A stretch of 63,179 nucleotides of DNA from Oscillospiraceae bacterium (lineage in GTDB: Bacteria; Bacillota; Clostridia; Oscillospirales; Ruminococcaceae). Location: contig JALEVO010000039.1 of the NCBI GenBank assembly GCA_022788225.1, forward strand, positions 1 through 63,179, in the 5' to 3' direction. Of this stretch, positions 30,748 through 41,377 are shown piece after piece. The translations under genes and the position numbers were made by a program. Each line of letters starts with the position of its first letter. Positions within the stretch are counted from its first letter, which is position 1. Under the pieces are notes generated by a model that was given only the letters and a program-made list of their open reading frames with translations, had not been told where the DNA came from and did no database searches.

Positions 30748-31116
30748 GTGATACAAATGCAGTCTTATATGAAGGTTGCTGATAACACCGGAGCTAAAGA
30801 GCTTATGTGTATCAGAGTTCTGGGCGGTACACGCAGAAGATATGCAAATATCGGTGACGTGGTTGTAGCTTCCGTTAAGAAGGCAACACCCGGCGGCGTT
30901 GTTAAGAAGGGCGACGTTGTAAAGGCAGTTATCGTTCGTTCAGCAAAGGGCCTGAGAAGAGAAGACGGCACATACATTCGTTTTGACGAAAATGCAGCTG
31001 TTATCATTAAGGAAGATAAAAACCCAAGAGGTACACGTATATTCGGACCTGTTGCAAGAGAGCTTCGTGACAAGGATTATATGAAAATATTGAGCCTTGC
31101 ACCGGAAGTATTATAA
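30748..31116 (+). CDS. rplN: 50S ribosomal protein L14
   Basis: [27 protein letters not shown]. Confidence 0.97.
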   Translation: MIQMQSYMKVADNTGAKELMCIRVLGGTRRRYANIGDVVVASVKKATPGGVVKKGDVVKAVIVRSAKGLRREDGTYIRFDENAAVIIKEDKNPRGTRIFGPVARELRDKDYMKILSLAPEVL

Positions 31117-31129
31117 TGGAGGTGTCATT

Positions 31130-31495
31130 ATGAGCAAATTACACGTTAAAACAGGTGACACAGTCGTTCTGCTTACAGGTGACTACAAGGACAAATTCGA
31201 GGACAAGGGCAAGAGAAAGACAGGTAAGGTTCTGGAAGTAAGCCCTAAGGAAGGCAAGGTAATCGTTGAGGGAATCAACATGATTACAAAGCACATGAAG
31301 CCTACAAGAATGGGTCAGTCAGGCAGCCTTATCAAGGCAGAGTCTCCGATTTATGCTTCAAAGGTTCAGCTCGTTTGCCCTAAGTGCGGCAAGCCTACAA
31401 GAGTTGGTCACGGCTTTGAGGAAAAGACAAATGCTGCCGGCGTTACAAAGAAGACTCCGGTAAGAATCTGCAAGAAGTGCGGACACAATTTCTAA
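31130..31495 (+). CDS. rplX: 50S ribosomal protein L24
   Basis: [23 protein letters not shown]; start re-placed at 31130. Confidence 0.94.
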   Translation: MSKLHVKTGDTVVLLTGDYKDKFEDKGKRKTGKVLEVSPKEGKVIVEGINMITKHMKPTRMGQSGSLIKAESPIYASKVQLVCPKCGKPTRVGHGFEEKTNAAGVTKKTPVRICKKCGHNF

Positions 31496-31511
31496 TAGAA
31501 GGAGAAACGAC

Positions 31512-32051
31512 ATGGCAAGATTAAAAGATTATTATGTTGATACCGTAGCTCCTGCTTTGATGAAGAAATTCAACTACAAGAGTGTTATGGAAATTCCGAA
31601 GCTTGATAAGGTTGTAATCAATGTCGGCGCCGGCGAAGCAATTTCAAATTCAAAGGTTATCGACGCTATCATGAACGACCTTATGCAGATCACAGGTCAG
31701 AGACCGGTTGTCTGCAGAGCCAAGAAATCCGTTGCTAACTTTAAGCTCCGTGAGGGTATGCCGATCGGCGTTAAGGTTACACTGAGAAGAGAGAATATGT
31801 ATGAATTCGTTGATAAGCTTTTCAACGTTGCATTCCCTCGTGTAAGAGATTTCAGAGGTATTAATCCAAACTCTTTTGACGGCAAGGGCAATTATTCAAC
31901 CGGTATCAAGGAACAGCTTATATTCCCTGAAATCGAGTATGATAAGATCGACAAGGTAAGAGGAATGGATATAAATTTCATCACAACAGCTAAGACTGAT
32001 GAAGAAGCAAAAGAGCTGCTCGAAATGCTGGGCGCACCATTTGCTAAGTAA
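31512..32051 (+). CDS. rplE: 50S ribosomal protein L5
   Basis: [43 protein letters not shown]. Confidence 0.97.
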   Translation: MARLKDYYVDTVAPALMKKFNYKSVMEIPKLDKVVINVGAGEAISNSKVIDAIMNDLMQITGQRPVVCRAKKSVANFKLREGMPIGVKVTLRRENMYEFVDKLFNVAFPRVRDFRGINPNSFDGKGNYSTGIKEQLIFPEIEYDKIDKVRGMDINFITTAKTDEEAKELLEMLGAPFAK

Positions 32052-32070
32052 TTAGGGAGGATTATTCAAA

Positions 32071-32256
32071 ATGGCAAAAAAAGCGATGATTAATAAGCAG
32101 CAGAGAACTCCCAAGTATTCCACCAGAGCTTACAACAGATGCAAGATCTGCGGCAGACCTCATGCATATCTGAGAAAATTCGGTATATGCCGTATCTGCT
32201 TCAGAGAGTTGGCTCACAAGGGACAGATCCCTGGTGTAAGAAAGTCAAGCTGGTAA
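32071..32256 (+). CDS. rpsN: 30S ribosomal protein S14, zinc-binding type
   Basis: 61 aa with [38 protein letters not shown]. Confidence 0.97.
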   Translation: MAKKAMINKQQRTPKYSTRAYNRCKICGRPHAYLRKFGICRICFRELAHKGQIPGVRKSSW

Positions 32257-32278
32257 AAATACAAAGGAGGTCATTGGC

Positions 32279-32677
32279 ATGCAGATTACTGATACAATAG
32301 CAGATTTACTGACAAGAATTCGTAATGCGAGTTCTGCAAAGCACGCCACGGTTGACGTTCCTGCTTCAAATGTCAAGAAGGCTATTACTGAAATTCTCGT
32401 TGACGAGGGTTATGTAAAGAGCTTTCAGCTCATTGAAGACGGCAAGCAGGGTATTATAAGAATCACTCTTAAATATACAGACAGCAAGTCACCTGTTATC
32501 ACCGGTCTTCGCAGGGTTTCAAAACCGGGTTTACGTATTTATTCAAGTTGTGAGGATATGCCTAAGGTTAGAAAGGGACTTGGTATAGCAATCGTTTCTA
32601 CATCTAAGGGAATCATGACAGACAAGAAGGCTCGTGAGCTTAATGTCGGCGGCGAGCTGTTAGCATTCGTTTGGTAA
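32279..32677 (+). CDS. rpsH: 30S ribosomal protein S8
   Basis: [18 protein letters not shown]. Confidence 0.97.
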   Translation: MQITDTIADLLTRIRNASSAKHATVDVPASNVKKAITEILVDEGYVKSFQLIEDGKQGIIRITLKYTDSKSPVITGLRRVSKPGLRIYSSCEDMPKVRKGLGIAIVSTSKGIMTDKKARELNVGGELLAFVW

Positions 32678-32690
32678 GGAGGACAGGGAA

Positions 32691-33236
32691 ATGTCACGTA
32701 TAGGAAAAATGCCGATTAGTGTCCCTGCCGGAGTTGATGTTAAGATCGACAACAACGTTGTTACAGTCAAGGGTCCTAAGGGTACACTCACTAAGGAATT
32801 TTCAGATTCAATGATCATTGAATTCAAGGATGGAACAATCACAGTTAACCGTCCTAACGAATTAAAAATAAACAAGAGCCTTCATGGTCTTACAAGAACA
32901 CTTATCGCCAACATGGTTGAGGGTGTTACAAATGGCTATTCAAAGACTCTTGAAATCGAAGGTGTCGGCTACCGTGCTGCAAAGCAGGGCAAGAACCTCG
33001 TTATGAACCTCGGTTTCTCACATCAGGTTACTGTTGCTGAAACCGACGGCATCACAATCGACGTTCCGCAGCCGAACAAGATCGTAATCAACGGAATCGA
33101 CAAGCAGGCTGTTGGTCAGTTTGCTGCTGAAGTCCGTGAAAAGCGTCCGCCTGAGCCGTATAAGGGCAAGGGAATCAGATATGCCGGAGAGCGCATCATC
33201 CGCAAGGAAGGTAAGGCCGGCAAGGGCAAGAAGTAA
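32691..33236 (+). CDS. rplF: 50S ribosomal protein L6
   Basis: [34 protein letters not shown]. Confidence 0.97.
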   Translation: MSRIGKMPISVPAGVDVKIDNNVVTVKGPKGTLTKEFSDSMIIEFKDGTITVNRPNELKINKSLHGLTRTLIANMVEGVTNGYSKTLEIEGVGYRAAKQGKNLVMNLGFSHQVTVAETDGITIDVPQPNKIVINGIDKQAVGQFAAEVREKRPPEPYKGKGIRYAGERIIRKEGKAGKGKK

Positions 33237-33254
33237 TAAAGGAGTGAATTTGCA

Positions 33255-33614
33255 ATGATTAAAAAGGCTGATACAAAAAAAGCCAGAGCAAAAAGACATA
33301 CCAGAGTTCGTGGCAAGATTTCCGGTACTCCTGAACGTCCTCGTCTGAATGTATTCCGTTCTGCAAAGCACATTTATGCTCAGATTATTGACGATGTAAA
33401 CGGAGTTACACTTGCTTCCGCTTCAAGCATGGATAAGGAATTTGAAGGAAACGGCGGAAACGTTGAGGGTGCACGCAAGGTCGGAGCAATGGTTGCAAAG
33501 CGTGCTGTTGATAAGGGAATTGCTGAAGTTGTATTCGACAGAGGCGGCTTCCTCTATCACGGAAGAGTAAAAGAGCTTGCTGAAGGAGCTCGTGAAAACG
33601 GACTGAAGTTCTAA
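33255..33614 (+). CDS. rplR: 50S ribosomal protein L18
   Basis: [31 protein letters not shown]. Confidence 0.97.
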   Translation: MIKKADTKKARAKRHTRVRGKISGTPERPRLNVFRSAKHIYAQIIDDVNGVTLASASSMDKEFEGNGGNVEGARKVGAMVAKRAVDKGIAEVVFDRGGFLYHGRVKELAEGARENGLKF

Positions 33615-33630
33615 GAAGGAGGTAATACTT

Positions 33631-34131
33631 TTGGCTAATATAGATGCAAAAGCATTGGAGCTTTCCGAAAAGGTTGTTTCCATTAACAGAGTTTCAAAGA
33701 CTGTTAAGGGCGGACGTATTCTGAAGTTCGCAGCCCTCGTAGTAGTAGGCGACGGAAACGGCACAGTAGGCTTTGGTCTGGGAAAATCAGGCGAAGTTCC
33801 TGACGCAATCCGCAAGGGTATCGAAGACGCTAAGAAGAACCTTGTTAAGGTTCCTATGTATGGTACAACAATTCCTCACGAAATCGTGGGCGAATTCGGT
33901 GCTGGCAGAGTTCTTATGAAGCCTGCTGCTCCTGGTACCGGTGTTATCGCAGGCGGTCCTGTTCGTGCCGTTATCGAAATGGCAGGCATCAAGGATATCA
34001 GAACAAAATCCCTGCGTTCAAACAACCCATGCAACGTAGTTAGAGCTACAATCAACGGACTTACATCCTGCGCAACTCTTAAGGAAGTTGCTGAAAAGAG
34101 AGGCAAGTCCATCAAGGAAATTTTAGGCTAA
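33631..34131 (+). CDS. rpsE: 30S ribosomal protein S5
   Basis: [40 protein letters not shown] start. Confidence 0.97.
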   Translation: MANIDAKALELSEKVVSINRVSKTVKGGRILKFAALVVVGDGNGTVGFGLGKSGEVPDAIRKGIEDAKKNLVKVPMYGTTIPHEIVGEFGAGRVLMKPAAPGTGVIAGGPVRAVIEMAGIKDIRTKSLRSNNPCNVVRATINGLTSCATLKEVAEKRGKSIKEILG

Positions 34132-34144
34132 GGAGAGAGCAGAT

Positions 34145-34321
34145 ATGGCAAAGCAGATCAAGCTCGTAAAGAGTCTTATTGGAAGAAAAGATGACCAGAT
34201 TGCTACTGCTCATTCACTGGGACTTAAAAAGGTTGGTCAGGTTGTAACACAGCCGGACAATGAGCAGACAAAGGGAAAAATCAATAAAATTTCTCACCTC
34301 GTGGAGGTTCAGGACGCATAA
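34145..34321 (+). CDS. rpmD: 50S ribosomal protein L30
   Basis: 58 aa [58 protein letters not shown]; below the ORF-track length cutoff. Confidence 0.95.
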   Translation: MAKQIKLVKSLIGRKDDQIATAHSLGLKKVGQVVTQPDNEQTKGKINKISHLVEVQDA

Positions 34322-34339
34322 GCAAGGAGGTGCATCACG

Positions 34340-34780
34340 ATGAAGTTACACGAATTATCACCGGCACCGGGTTCTGTTTCAGAGCGCAAGCGTGTAGGCA
34401 GAGGTCACGGTTCAGGTAACGGCAAAACTGCTGGTAAGGGTCACAAGGGCCAGAACGCACGTTCAGGCGGCGGCGTAAGAATCGGCTTTGAAGGCGGACA
34501 GATGCCACTGGCAAGAAGAATCCCTAAGAGAGGTTTCAATAACATTTTTGCCAAGAAATATTCAATCGTTAATGTTTCAGATCTCAGCAAATTTGTTGAC
34601 GGAACAGTTGTTGACACAGAAATGCTGATTGCTGCAGGTCTTGTTAAAAAGGAAAATGATGGAGTAAAGGTTCTCGGAAACGGAGAGCTTACATCAAAAA
34701 TCACTGTAAAGGCTGCTAAATTCTCAAAGAGCGCAATCGAAAAAATCGAAAAGGCTGGCGGGAAAGCAGAGGTGATTTAA
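34340..34780 (+). CDS. rplO: 50S ribosomal protein L15
   Basis: [38 protein letters not shown]. Confidence 0.97.
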   Translation: MKLHELSPAPGSVSERKRVGRGHGSGNGKTAGKGHKGQNARSGGGVRIGFEGGQMPLARRIPKRGFNNIFAKKYSIVNVSDLSKFVDGTVVDTEMLIAAGLVKKENDGVKVLGNGELTSKITVKAAKFSKSAIEKIEKAGGKAEVI

Positions 34781-34781
34781 T

Positions 34782-36101
34782 GTGTTCGAAACACTGAGAA
34801 ATGCGTGGAAAGTCGCAGAAATTCGTAAAAAGCTTTTGTTCACATTATTCATCATTATCGTTTTCAGATTCGGAAGTGCACTGACAGTTCCGTTTCTGGA
34901 TCTGGCTAAAGTTCAGACATGGATGGATCAGAACGCCACAGGCGGTAACTTCCTTGAATATCTGAACGTTCTGACTGGTGGTGCGCTTTCAAAGGCGACA
35001 ATATTCTCATTGTCAATCACGCCTTATATTAACGCATCTATCATAGTACAGCTGCTGACATACGCTCTTCCTCCTCTTGAAAGATTACAGCAGGAGGGTG
35101 AAGAGGGAAGAAAGAAACTTAACCAGATAACAGCTTTTGTTTCTCTGGGACTTTCAATCTTCATGTCAATCGCTTACTATTTCACACTTAAAAATATGGG
35201 CGCAGTACAGTACACATCAGGTTTTGAGGGCGTATTTACTGCAATCGTAATTTCATCCTGCTTTGTTGCGGGAGCAATGCTTGTAGTATGGATGGGCAAC
35301 AGAATAAATGACAAGGGTATCGGAAACGGTATTTCCATGATACTCTTTGCAGGTATCGTTGCAAGATTCCCGACCGATGTCGGAACACTCGTTTCCCTTA
35401 CAAAGGAAACTCCAGCCAAGTATTTATTCGTCTCAATCGGTATTGCAATAGTATTCGTTCTGATGATTGGCTTTGTTGTATTTATGAACGAATCCGAAAG
35501 AAGAATTCCGATTCAGTATGCAAAGAGAGTTGTGGGCAGAAGACAGTATGGCGGACAGAGCACACACATTCCTGTAAAGGTTTGCATGAGCGGTGTTATG
35601 CCGATTATCTTCGCTATGGCATTTATGTCACTCCCAAGCACAATCGGAATGTTTAAAGGTCCGTATGCAAGTCCGGAAGGATTCTGGCAGAAATTCTATA
35701 ACGGATTCCTTAATTTCTTCAGCACACAGTCATTCTCATACGCAATACTCTACTTCATTCTGATTATCGCATTCAACTACTTCTATGTATCAATGCAGTA
35801 TAATCCGATTGAAATTGCAAACCAGTTAAGACAGAACAACGGTGGTATCCCTGGTATCAGACCTGGTAAACCGACATCTGATTATATTCAGAGAGTTCTG
35901 TCAAAGATTACATTAGTCGGCGCTGTATTCCTTGGAATCATTGCAATCTTCCCGATTTTCCTGGGAATGTGGGACGACAACCTGAGAAGTCTTTCAATGG
36001 GCGGTACAACAATGCTTATCGTTGTAAGCGTTGCGCTTGAAACAGTTCGTACACTGGAATCACAGCTGATGATGCGTCATCACAAGGGATTCCTTGAATA
36101 A
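34782..36101 (+). CDS. secY: Preprotein translocase subunit SecY
   Basis: 439 aa, ~10 TM; NPIEIANQLRQNNGGIPGIRPGKPT. Confidence 0.97.
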   Translation: MFETLRNAWKVAEIRKKLLFTLFIIIVFRFGSALTVPFLDLAKVQTWMDQNATGGNFLEYLNVLTGGALSKATIFSLSITPYINASIIVQLLTYALPPLERLQQEGEEGRKKLNQITAFVSLGLSIFMSIAYYFTLKNMGAVQYTSGFEGVFTAIVISSCFVAGAMLVVWMGNRINDKGIGNGISMILFAGIVARFPTDVGTLVSLTKETPAKYLFVSIGIAIVFVLMIGFVVFMNESERRIPIQYAKRVVGRRQYGGQSTHIPVKVCMSGVMPIIFAMAFMSLPSTIGMFKGPYASPEGFWQKFYNGFLNFFSTQSFSYAILYFILIIAFNYFYVSMQYNPIEIANQLRQNNGGIPGIRPGKPTSDYIQRVLSKITLVGAVFLGIIAIFPIFLGMWDDNLRSLSMGGTTMLIVVSVALETVRTLESQLMMRHHKGFLE

Positions 36102-36113
36102 GGAGGTCGTAAG

Positions 36114-36746
36114 ATGAATCTAATTTTGTTAGGTGCTCCGGGTGCCGGAAAGGGAACACAGGCTGAGGTTATCGCTGAGGCTAAGAATATCCCGCAGATT
36201 TCAACAGGTAATATCCTGAGAGAAGCTGTAAAAAACGGTACAGAATACGGTCTTAAAGCTAAGGCTGCTATGGACAGCGGTTCACTTGTTTCTGATGATG
36301 TTGTAATTGGTATCTTAAAGGACAGAATCGCTGAGGACGACTGCAAAAACGGTTTTATCCTTGACGGTTTCCCGAGAACAGTGCCTCAGGCAGAGGCTCT
36401 GGAGACTATGGGTGTTAAAATTGATAAGGTAATTGAAATATTTGTTCCGGATGAAACAATCCAGCAGAGACTTTCAGGAAGAAGAGTCTGCGAGGACTGC
36501 GGCGCATCTTATCACACAGCATTCAAGCCGTCAAAGGTTGAAGGAAAATGTGACAAGTGCGGCGGAAATACAGTTCAGAGAAAAGACGATCAGCCTGAAA
36601 CAGTTATTGAGCGTTTAAAGGTATATCATGAGCAGACTGCTCCTTTAAAGGATTTCTATTCCAAGAAGGGCAAGCTTGAAACTGTTGTTGGTCAGGAGGA
36701 CGTTGCTGAAACATCCAAGCTGACATTGAAAGCTGTTGAGGCGTAA
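36114..36746 (+). CDS. adk: Adenylate kinase, zinc-lid type
   Basis: [24 protein letters not shown]...CDKCGG lid. Confidence 0.97.
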   Translation: MNLILLGAPGAGKGTQAEVIAEAKNIPQISTGNILREAVKNGTEYGLKAKAAMDSGSLVSDDVVIGILKDRIAEDDCKNGFILDGFPRTVPQAEALETMGVKIDKVIEIFVPDETIQQRLSGRRVCEDCGASYHTAFKPSKVEGKCDKCGGNTVQRKDDQPETVIERLKVYHEQTAPLKDFYSKKGKLETVVGQEDVAETSKLTLKAVEA

Positions 36747-36747
36747 G

Positions 36748-37497
36748 ATGGTAAGCATAAAATCAAGCACTGATTTAGCTAAGATGCGTGAAGCCGGTCA
36801 GATAGCCGGCAGAGCGCTGAAGCTTGCGGGTGAATCCATAAAAGCAGGTATGACAACAAAAGCCCTTGACAAAATAATCCACGATTATATAGTAGGGTGC
36901 GGAGCTAAGCCGTCGTTTTTAAATTACGGCGGATTTCCGGGAAGTGCCTGTATTTCAATAAACGAAGAAGTTATTCACGGTATTCCGAGTCATAAGAAAA
37001 GAATTGCTGAAGGCGACATAGTCAGTGTTGATGTGGGAGCGCTTTATAACGGCTTTCACGGAGACACCTGTGCGACATTTGCTGTCGGAAAGGTTTCTGA
37101 TGAGGCAAAGGCACTTCTGAAGGTGACGGAGGAAAGTCTTTATGAGGGTATCAAGGCTGCTCAGGTCGGCGCAAGACTGGGCGATATAGGTCACGCAGTT
37201 GAGGAATACTGCTCATCAAGAGGCTATGGCATTGTAAGGAATTACTGCGGACACGGAATCGGCAGGGATCTGCACGAGTCACCGGAGGTTCCGAACTACG
37301 GAAAACCCGGACACGGACAGCGCCTTGTTGCCGGAATGACATTTTGTATAGAGCCCATGATAAATCAGAAGGGTGACGGAGTAAAGGTACTCAGAGACGG
37401 ATGGACCGTTGTAACGGCAAACGGTTCTCTTTCGGCTCATTTTGAACACGCAATTGCAATTACACCGACAGGACCTGTTATCCTGACTCAGCCGTAA
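36748..37497 (+). CDS. map: Type I methionyl aminopeptidase
   Basis: GDIVSVDVGALYNGFHGD; YCGHGIGRDLHESPEVPNYG. Confidence 0.96.
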   Translation: MVSIKSSTDLAKMREAGQIAGRALKLAGESIKAGMTTKALDKIIHDYIVGCGAKPSFLNYGGFPGSACISINEEVIHGIPSHKKRIAEGDIVSVDVGALYNGFHGDTCATFAVGKVSDEAKALLKVTEESLYEGIKAAQVGARLGDIGHAVEEYCSSRGYGIVRNYCGHGIGRDLHESPEVPNYGKPGHGQRLVAGMTFCIEPMINQKGDGVKVLRDGWTVVTANGSLSAHFEHAIAITPTGPVILTQP

Positions 37498-37512
37498 AAA
37501 ACGGAGGACAGT

Positions 37513-37776
37513 TTGGATATACAAAAGGGAATGATTGTAAAGGCGGTTGCCGGAAGAGATAAAGAAAGATATTTCGCAGTTGTGGGCGAGGAGAACGGAT
37601 TAGTCCTTATAGCGGACGGAAAGACCCGGAAGCTCCAGAAGCCTAAGCGAAAGAATATCAGACATCTGAAGTTCACCGGTAAGATAATCGGTCTTAACGA
37701 TATAACCAATAAAAAGCTTAAAAATGTGCTGGCGGAATTAAATCAGCACACCGTAACCGATATGGGGAGGTATTAA
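37513..37776 (+). CDS. KOW / L14e-like RNA-binding protein
   Basis: [48 protein letters not shown]; common map-infA spacer gene in clostridia. Confidence 0.8.
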   Translation: MDIQKGMIVKAVAGRDKERYFAVVGEENGLVLIADGKTRKLQKPKRKNIRHLKFTGKIIGLNDITNKKLKNVLAELNQHTVTDMGRY

Positions 37777-37778
37777 TT

Positions 37779-37997
37779 TTGTCTAAGGAAGATGTAATTG
37801 AATTAGAGGGTATCGTTGAAGAGGCTTTGCCGAATGCAATGTTTCGTGTTAAGCTGCCAAACGACCATGTAATTCTCGGATACCTGTCAGGAAAGCTGAG
37901 AATGAATTATATCAGAATCGTTCCCGGCGATAAGGTAACAGTTGAAATGTCGCTTTATGACAAGACTAAGGGCAGAATCACCTGGAGAGCCAAGTAA
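37779..37997 (+). CDS. infA: Translation initiation factor IF-1
   Basis: [52 protein letters not shown]. Confidence 0.97.
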   Translation: MSKEDVIELEGIVEEALPNAMFRVKLPNDHVILGYLSGKLRMNYIRIVPGDKVTVEMSLYDKTKGRITWRAK

Positions 37998-38046
37998 AAA
38001 AATGGCTCATGAAACCTGAGGCGTTGTGAAAATAATGCTTCTGTAA

Positions 38047-38181
<135 letters not shown>

Positions 38182-38217
38182 TTCCTGACATCTTATTAAT
38201 GGAGGTGCTATTAATTA

Positions 38218-38586
38218 ATGGCAAGAATTTCTGGTGTTGACCTGCCGAAGGATAAGAGAGTTGAGATCGGCTTGACTTATATCTACGGCATCGGTCGTCA
38301 GACTGCTGTAACGATCCTTAAGGAAACAGGAGTTAATCCTGACACAAGAGTTAAGGACCTTTCAGAAGAAGACGTAGCAAAGCTGCGTGACTATATTGAT
38401 AAGAACTGCAACGTTGAGGGTGACCTCAGAAGAGAAGTTGCGCTTAATATCAAGAGACTTGTTGAAATCGGCTGCTACAGAGGCGTTCGTCACCGTAAGG
38501 GTCTGCCTGTAAGAGGACAGAGAACAAAGACAAACGCAAGAACCCGTAAGGGACCTGCAAAGACGATTGCAAACAAGAAGAAGTAA
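38218..38586 (+). CDS. rpsM: 30S ribosomal protein S13
   Basis: [26 protein letters not shown]. Confidence 0.97.
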   Translation: MARISGVDLPKDKRVEIGLTYIYGIGRQTAVTILKETGVNPDTRVKDLSEEDVAKLRDYIDKNCNVEGDLRREVALNIKRLVEIGCYRGVRHRKGLPVRGQRTKTNARTRKGPAKTIANKKK

Positions 38587-38601
38587 GGAGGACTTGATAC
38601 A

Positions 38602-39003
38602 ATGGCACAGCAGAAACCTAAAAAAGTTGCTATCAGAAGACGCAGAGAGCGTAAAAATATCGAGAGCGGCGCTGTTCATATTCAGTCCACTTTCAACAAC
38701 ACAATCGTAACTATCACAGATACACAGGGAAACGCTATTTCATGGGCAAGCGCAGGCGGACTTGGCTTCAGAGGCTCAAGAAAGTCTACACCATTCGCTG
38801 CACAGACAGCTGCTGAAACAGCTGCAAAGGCTGCTATGGAACATGGTCTTAAGACTGTTGAAGTTTACGTTAAGGGACCTGGTTCAGGCAGAGAAGCTGC
38901 AATCAGAGCACTTCAGACAGTTGGTCTTGAAGTTAAGATGATCAAAGACGTTACCCCAATTCCGCACAACGGATGCCGTCCTCCAAAGAGAAGACGTGTC
39001 TAA
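38602..39003 (+). CDS. rpsK: 30S ribosomal protein S11
   Basis: [46 protein letters not shown]. Confidence 0.97.
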   Translation: MAQQKPKKVAIRRRRERKNIESGAVHIQSTFNNTIVTITDTQGNAISWASAGGLGFRGSRKSTPFAAQTAAETAAKAAMEHGLKTVEVYVKGPGSGREAAIRALQTVGLEVKMIKDVTPIPHNGCRPPKRRRV

Positions 39004-39023
39004 TTTACAGGAGGTGCAAAAAA

Positions 39024-39620
39024 TTGGCTATTAACAGAGAACCTATTCTCAAGAGATGCAGATATCTTGGAATCAGCCCTGCAGTTATGGGTATATCCAA
39101 GGAGAGCAACCGTAATCCTAACGCAAACAAGAGAAAGAAAGTTTCCGAATACGGAATGCAGCTTAAGGAAAAGCAGAAGCTGAAGTTTATCTACGGCGTT
39201 CTGGAAAAGCCTTTCTATCACTATTTTGAAATCGCTGAAAAAATGGAAGGCAAGGCTGGTGAAAACCTGATTACAATTCTCGAGTCAAGACTTGACAACG
39301 TTGTATTCAGAATGGGTCTTGCACTTACAAGAAGAGAATCAAGACAGCTCGTTTCACACGGACATTTCCTCGTAAACGGCAAGCGTGTTGACATTCCTTC
39401 ATACAGAGTTAAGATCGGTGATGTAATTGAACTTTCTGAAAACAGCAAGAAGAGCGACAAGTTCAAGGAAATCATCGAAGGAACAAAGGGCAGAGTAATC
39501 CCTCTCTGGCTTGAGGCTAACAAGGAAGCAGCAACTGCTAAGGTTGTTCGTATGCCTGTTAAGGACGATATCGACTATGAGGTTGAAGAAACATTCATCG
39601 TCGAGTTGTACTCAAAATAA
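39024..39620 (+). CDS. rpsD: 30S ribosomal protein S4
   Basis: LAINREPILKRCRYLGISPAVMG...; TTG start after caggaggtgc. Confidence 0.96.
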   Translation: MAINREPILKRCRYLGISPAVMGISKESNRNPNANKRKKVSEYGMQLKEKQKLKFIYGVLEKPFYHYFEIAEKMEGKAGENLITILESRLDNVVFRMGLALTRRESRQLVSHGHFLVNGKRVDIPSYRVKIGDVIELSENSKKSDKFKEIIEGTKGRVIPLWLEANKEAATAKVVRMPVKDDIDYEVEETFIVELYSK

Positions 39621-39691
39621 TAATAATTTACTTATTATTAGCCTGTTGATTATTTTAGATAAAAAAGTGATTGCGAAATAGGAGGGTTCTT

Positions 39692-40651
39692 ATGCTTGAA
39701 AAAATCGTAAAGCCGGAAATTGATACTGTTGAGCTGAAAACTGACGGCAAGTACGGTAAATTCGTTCTGTCTCCGCTGGAGCGCGGATATGGTATAACAC
39801 TCGGCAATAGTCTGAGACGTGTACTGCTCTCCTCACTGCCCGGTGTTGCGGTCAACTCAGTAAAGATAGACGGAGTACACCATGAAATGTCAACCATTCC
39901 TGGTGTCAAGGAAGACGTTACTGAAATCATCCTTGCGATCAAGGGACTTACAGCCAAGCTTTACGGCGAAGGTCCAAAGACAGTTTATATCGAAGCTGAG
40001 GGCGAATGCGAAGTAACTGCCGGTGATATCAAAACAGACTCAGAGGTCAATATTCTTGATCCGGGAATGCATATAGCAACACTCGGCAAGGATGCAAAGC
40101 TTTATATGGAAATCACTATTGACAGAGGCAGAGGCTATGTTTCTGCTGAACGCAACAAGCAGCAGGCAGGCGGAAGTATGCCGGTTGATGTAATTGCAGT
40201 TGATAGTATTTATACTCCTGTTTTGAAGGTAAATTACAAGGTCGAGGACACACGTCTGGGCCAGGTAACTGATTTTGATAAGCTTACAATTGAGGTTTGG
40301 ACAGACGGAACAATCTCAGCAAAGGAAGCATTATCACAGGCAGCCAATCTCCTCAACGAGCATCTGAAACTTTTTGTTGACTTGTCAGATGAGGCAAGTA
40401 TCGCAGAAGTTCTTGTAGATCAGGAGGACAAGGGAAAAGAGAAAATCCTTGAGATGACCATTGAGGAACTTGACTTATCGGTACGTTCCTTCAACTGCTT
40501 AAAGCGTGCCGGAATTAATACCGTAGACGACTTGATAAACAAGTCTGAAGAAGAAATGATGAAGGTTAGAAACCTTGGTAAAAAATCCTTTGATGAGGTT
40601 AAAGAAAAGCTTCAATCACTTGGCTTTGACCTTAGCTCAGAAGAGGAATAA
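39692..40651 (+). CDS. rpoA: DNA-directed RNA polymerase subunit alpha
   Basis: [51 protein letters not shown]. Confidence 0.97.
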   Translation: MLEKIVKPEIDTVELKTDGKYGKFVLSPLERGYGITLGNSLRRVLLSSLPGVAVNSVKIDGVHHEMSTIPGVKEDVTEIILAIKGLTAKLYGEGPKTVYIEAEGECEVTAGDIKTDSEVNILDPGMHIATLGKDAKLYMEITIDRGRGYVSAERNKQQAGGSMPVDVIAVDSIYTPVLKVNYKVEDTRLGQVTDFDKLTIEVWTDGTISAKEALSQAANLLNEHLKLFVDLSDEASIAEVLVDQEDKGKEKILEMTIEELDLSVRSFNCLKRAGINTVDDLINKSEEEMMKVRNLGKKSFDEVKEKLQSLGFDLSSEEE

Positions 40652-40710
40652 AACTGTCGGAAGAACGCTTTTGCGGTTCGTTCCTGCAATTTGAAAAGGA
40701 GTGAATAACG

Positions 40711-41052
40711 ATGCCAGGTACAAGAAAGCTTGGAAGATCAACTGACCACAGAAGAGCAATGCTCAGAGCAATGGTTACTTACCTGCTTGAAAATGGACAG
40801 ATTGAAACAACAGTAACAAGAGCTAAAGAAGTAAGAGCAGTTGCTGAAAAGATGATTACAATCGGCAAGAACAGCGACCTGCATTCCAAACGTCAGGTTT
40901 TCGCTTATGTTACTAAGGAAGACGTTGCTAAGAAGGTATTTGATGAGATCTCACCAAAATATGCTGACAGAAACGGCGGATATACAAGAATCGTGAAAAT
41001 CGGTCCTCGTCGTGGAGACGCTGCTGAAATGGCTATTATTCAGCTGGTTTGA
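40711..41052 (+). CDS. rplQ: 50S ribosomal protein L17
   Basis: [42 protein letters not shown]. Confidence 0.97.
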   Translation: MPGTRKLGRSTDHRRAMLRAMVTYLLENGQIETTVTRAKEVRAVAEKMITIGKNSDLHSKRQVFAYVTKEDVAKKVFDEISPKYADRNGGYTRIVKIGPRRGDAAEMAIIQLV

Positions 41053-41080
41053 TTTTAAGATTACATTCCTGTTGTTATAT

Positions 41081-41110
41081 GAAATGCTCCCCTTTCGGGG
41101 GGCATTTTTG
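41081..41110 (+). terminator. Terminator after rplQ
   Basis: ATGCTCCCC-tttc-GGGGGGCAT-TTTTGC. Confidence 0.85.
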
Positions 41111-41212
41111 CATTTGCAGTAATTTAAGGGACGCACTCTCTTGCAGGGCGTCTCTTCTTTTCAGCCTTTGGATGAAAATTCACACTAAATCTATACATCC
41201 ATTTGTTTTTTG

Positions 41213-41238
41213 GTAGGGGCGACCATTGGTCGCCCTAC
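41213..41238. repeat. Solo copy of the GTAGGGGCGACCATTGGTCGCCC palindrome
   Basis: Near-perfect palindrome; related copies at 3818-3841, 3866-3888 and 50307-50330. Confidence 0.7.
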
Positions 41239-41377
41239 AAAAAAGCTGTATTTGATTTCCGTGTTTTTTAGTAAAAAAGTGTTGACTATTTTCCGAATTT
41301 AGTTTATTATATTAGTATGTATGTAATAAGAACCTGTCCACATAGGAAATGTTCACAGGTTCTGATTCGGAGGAAAT

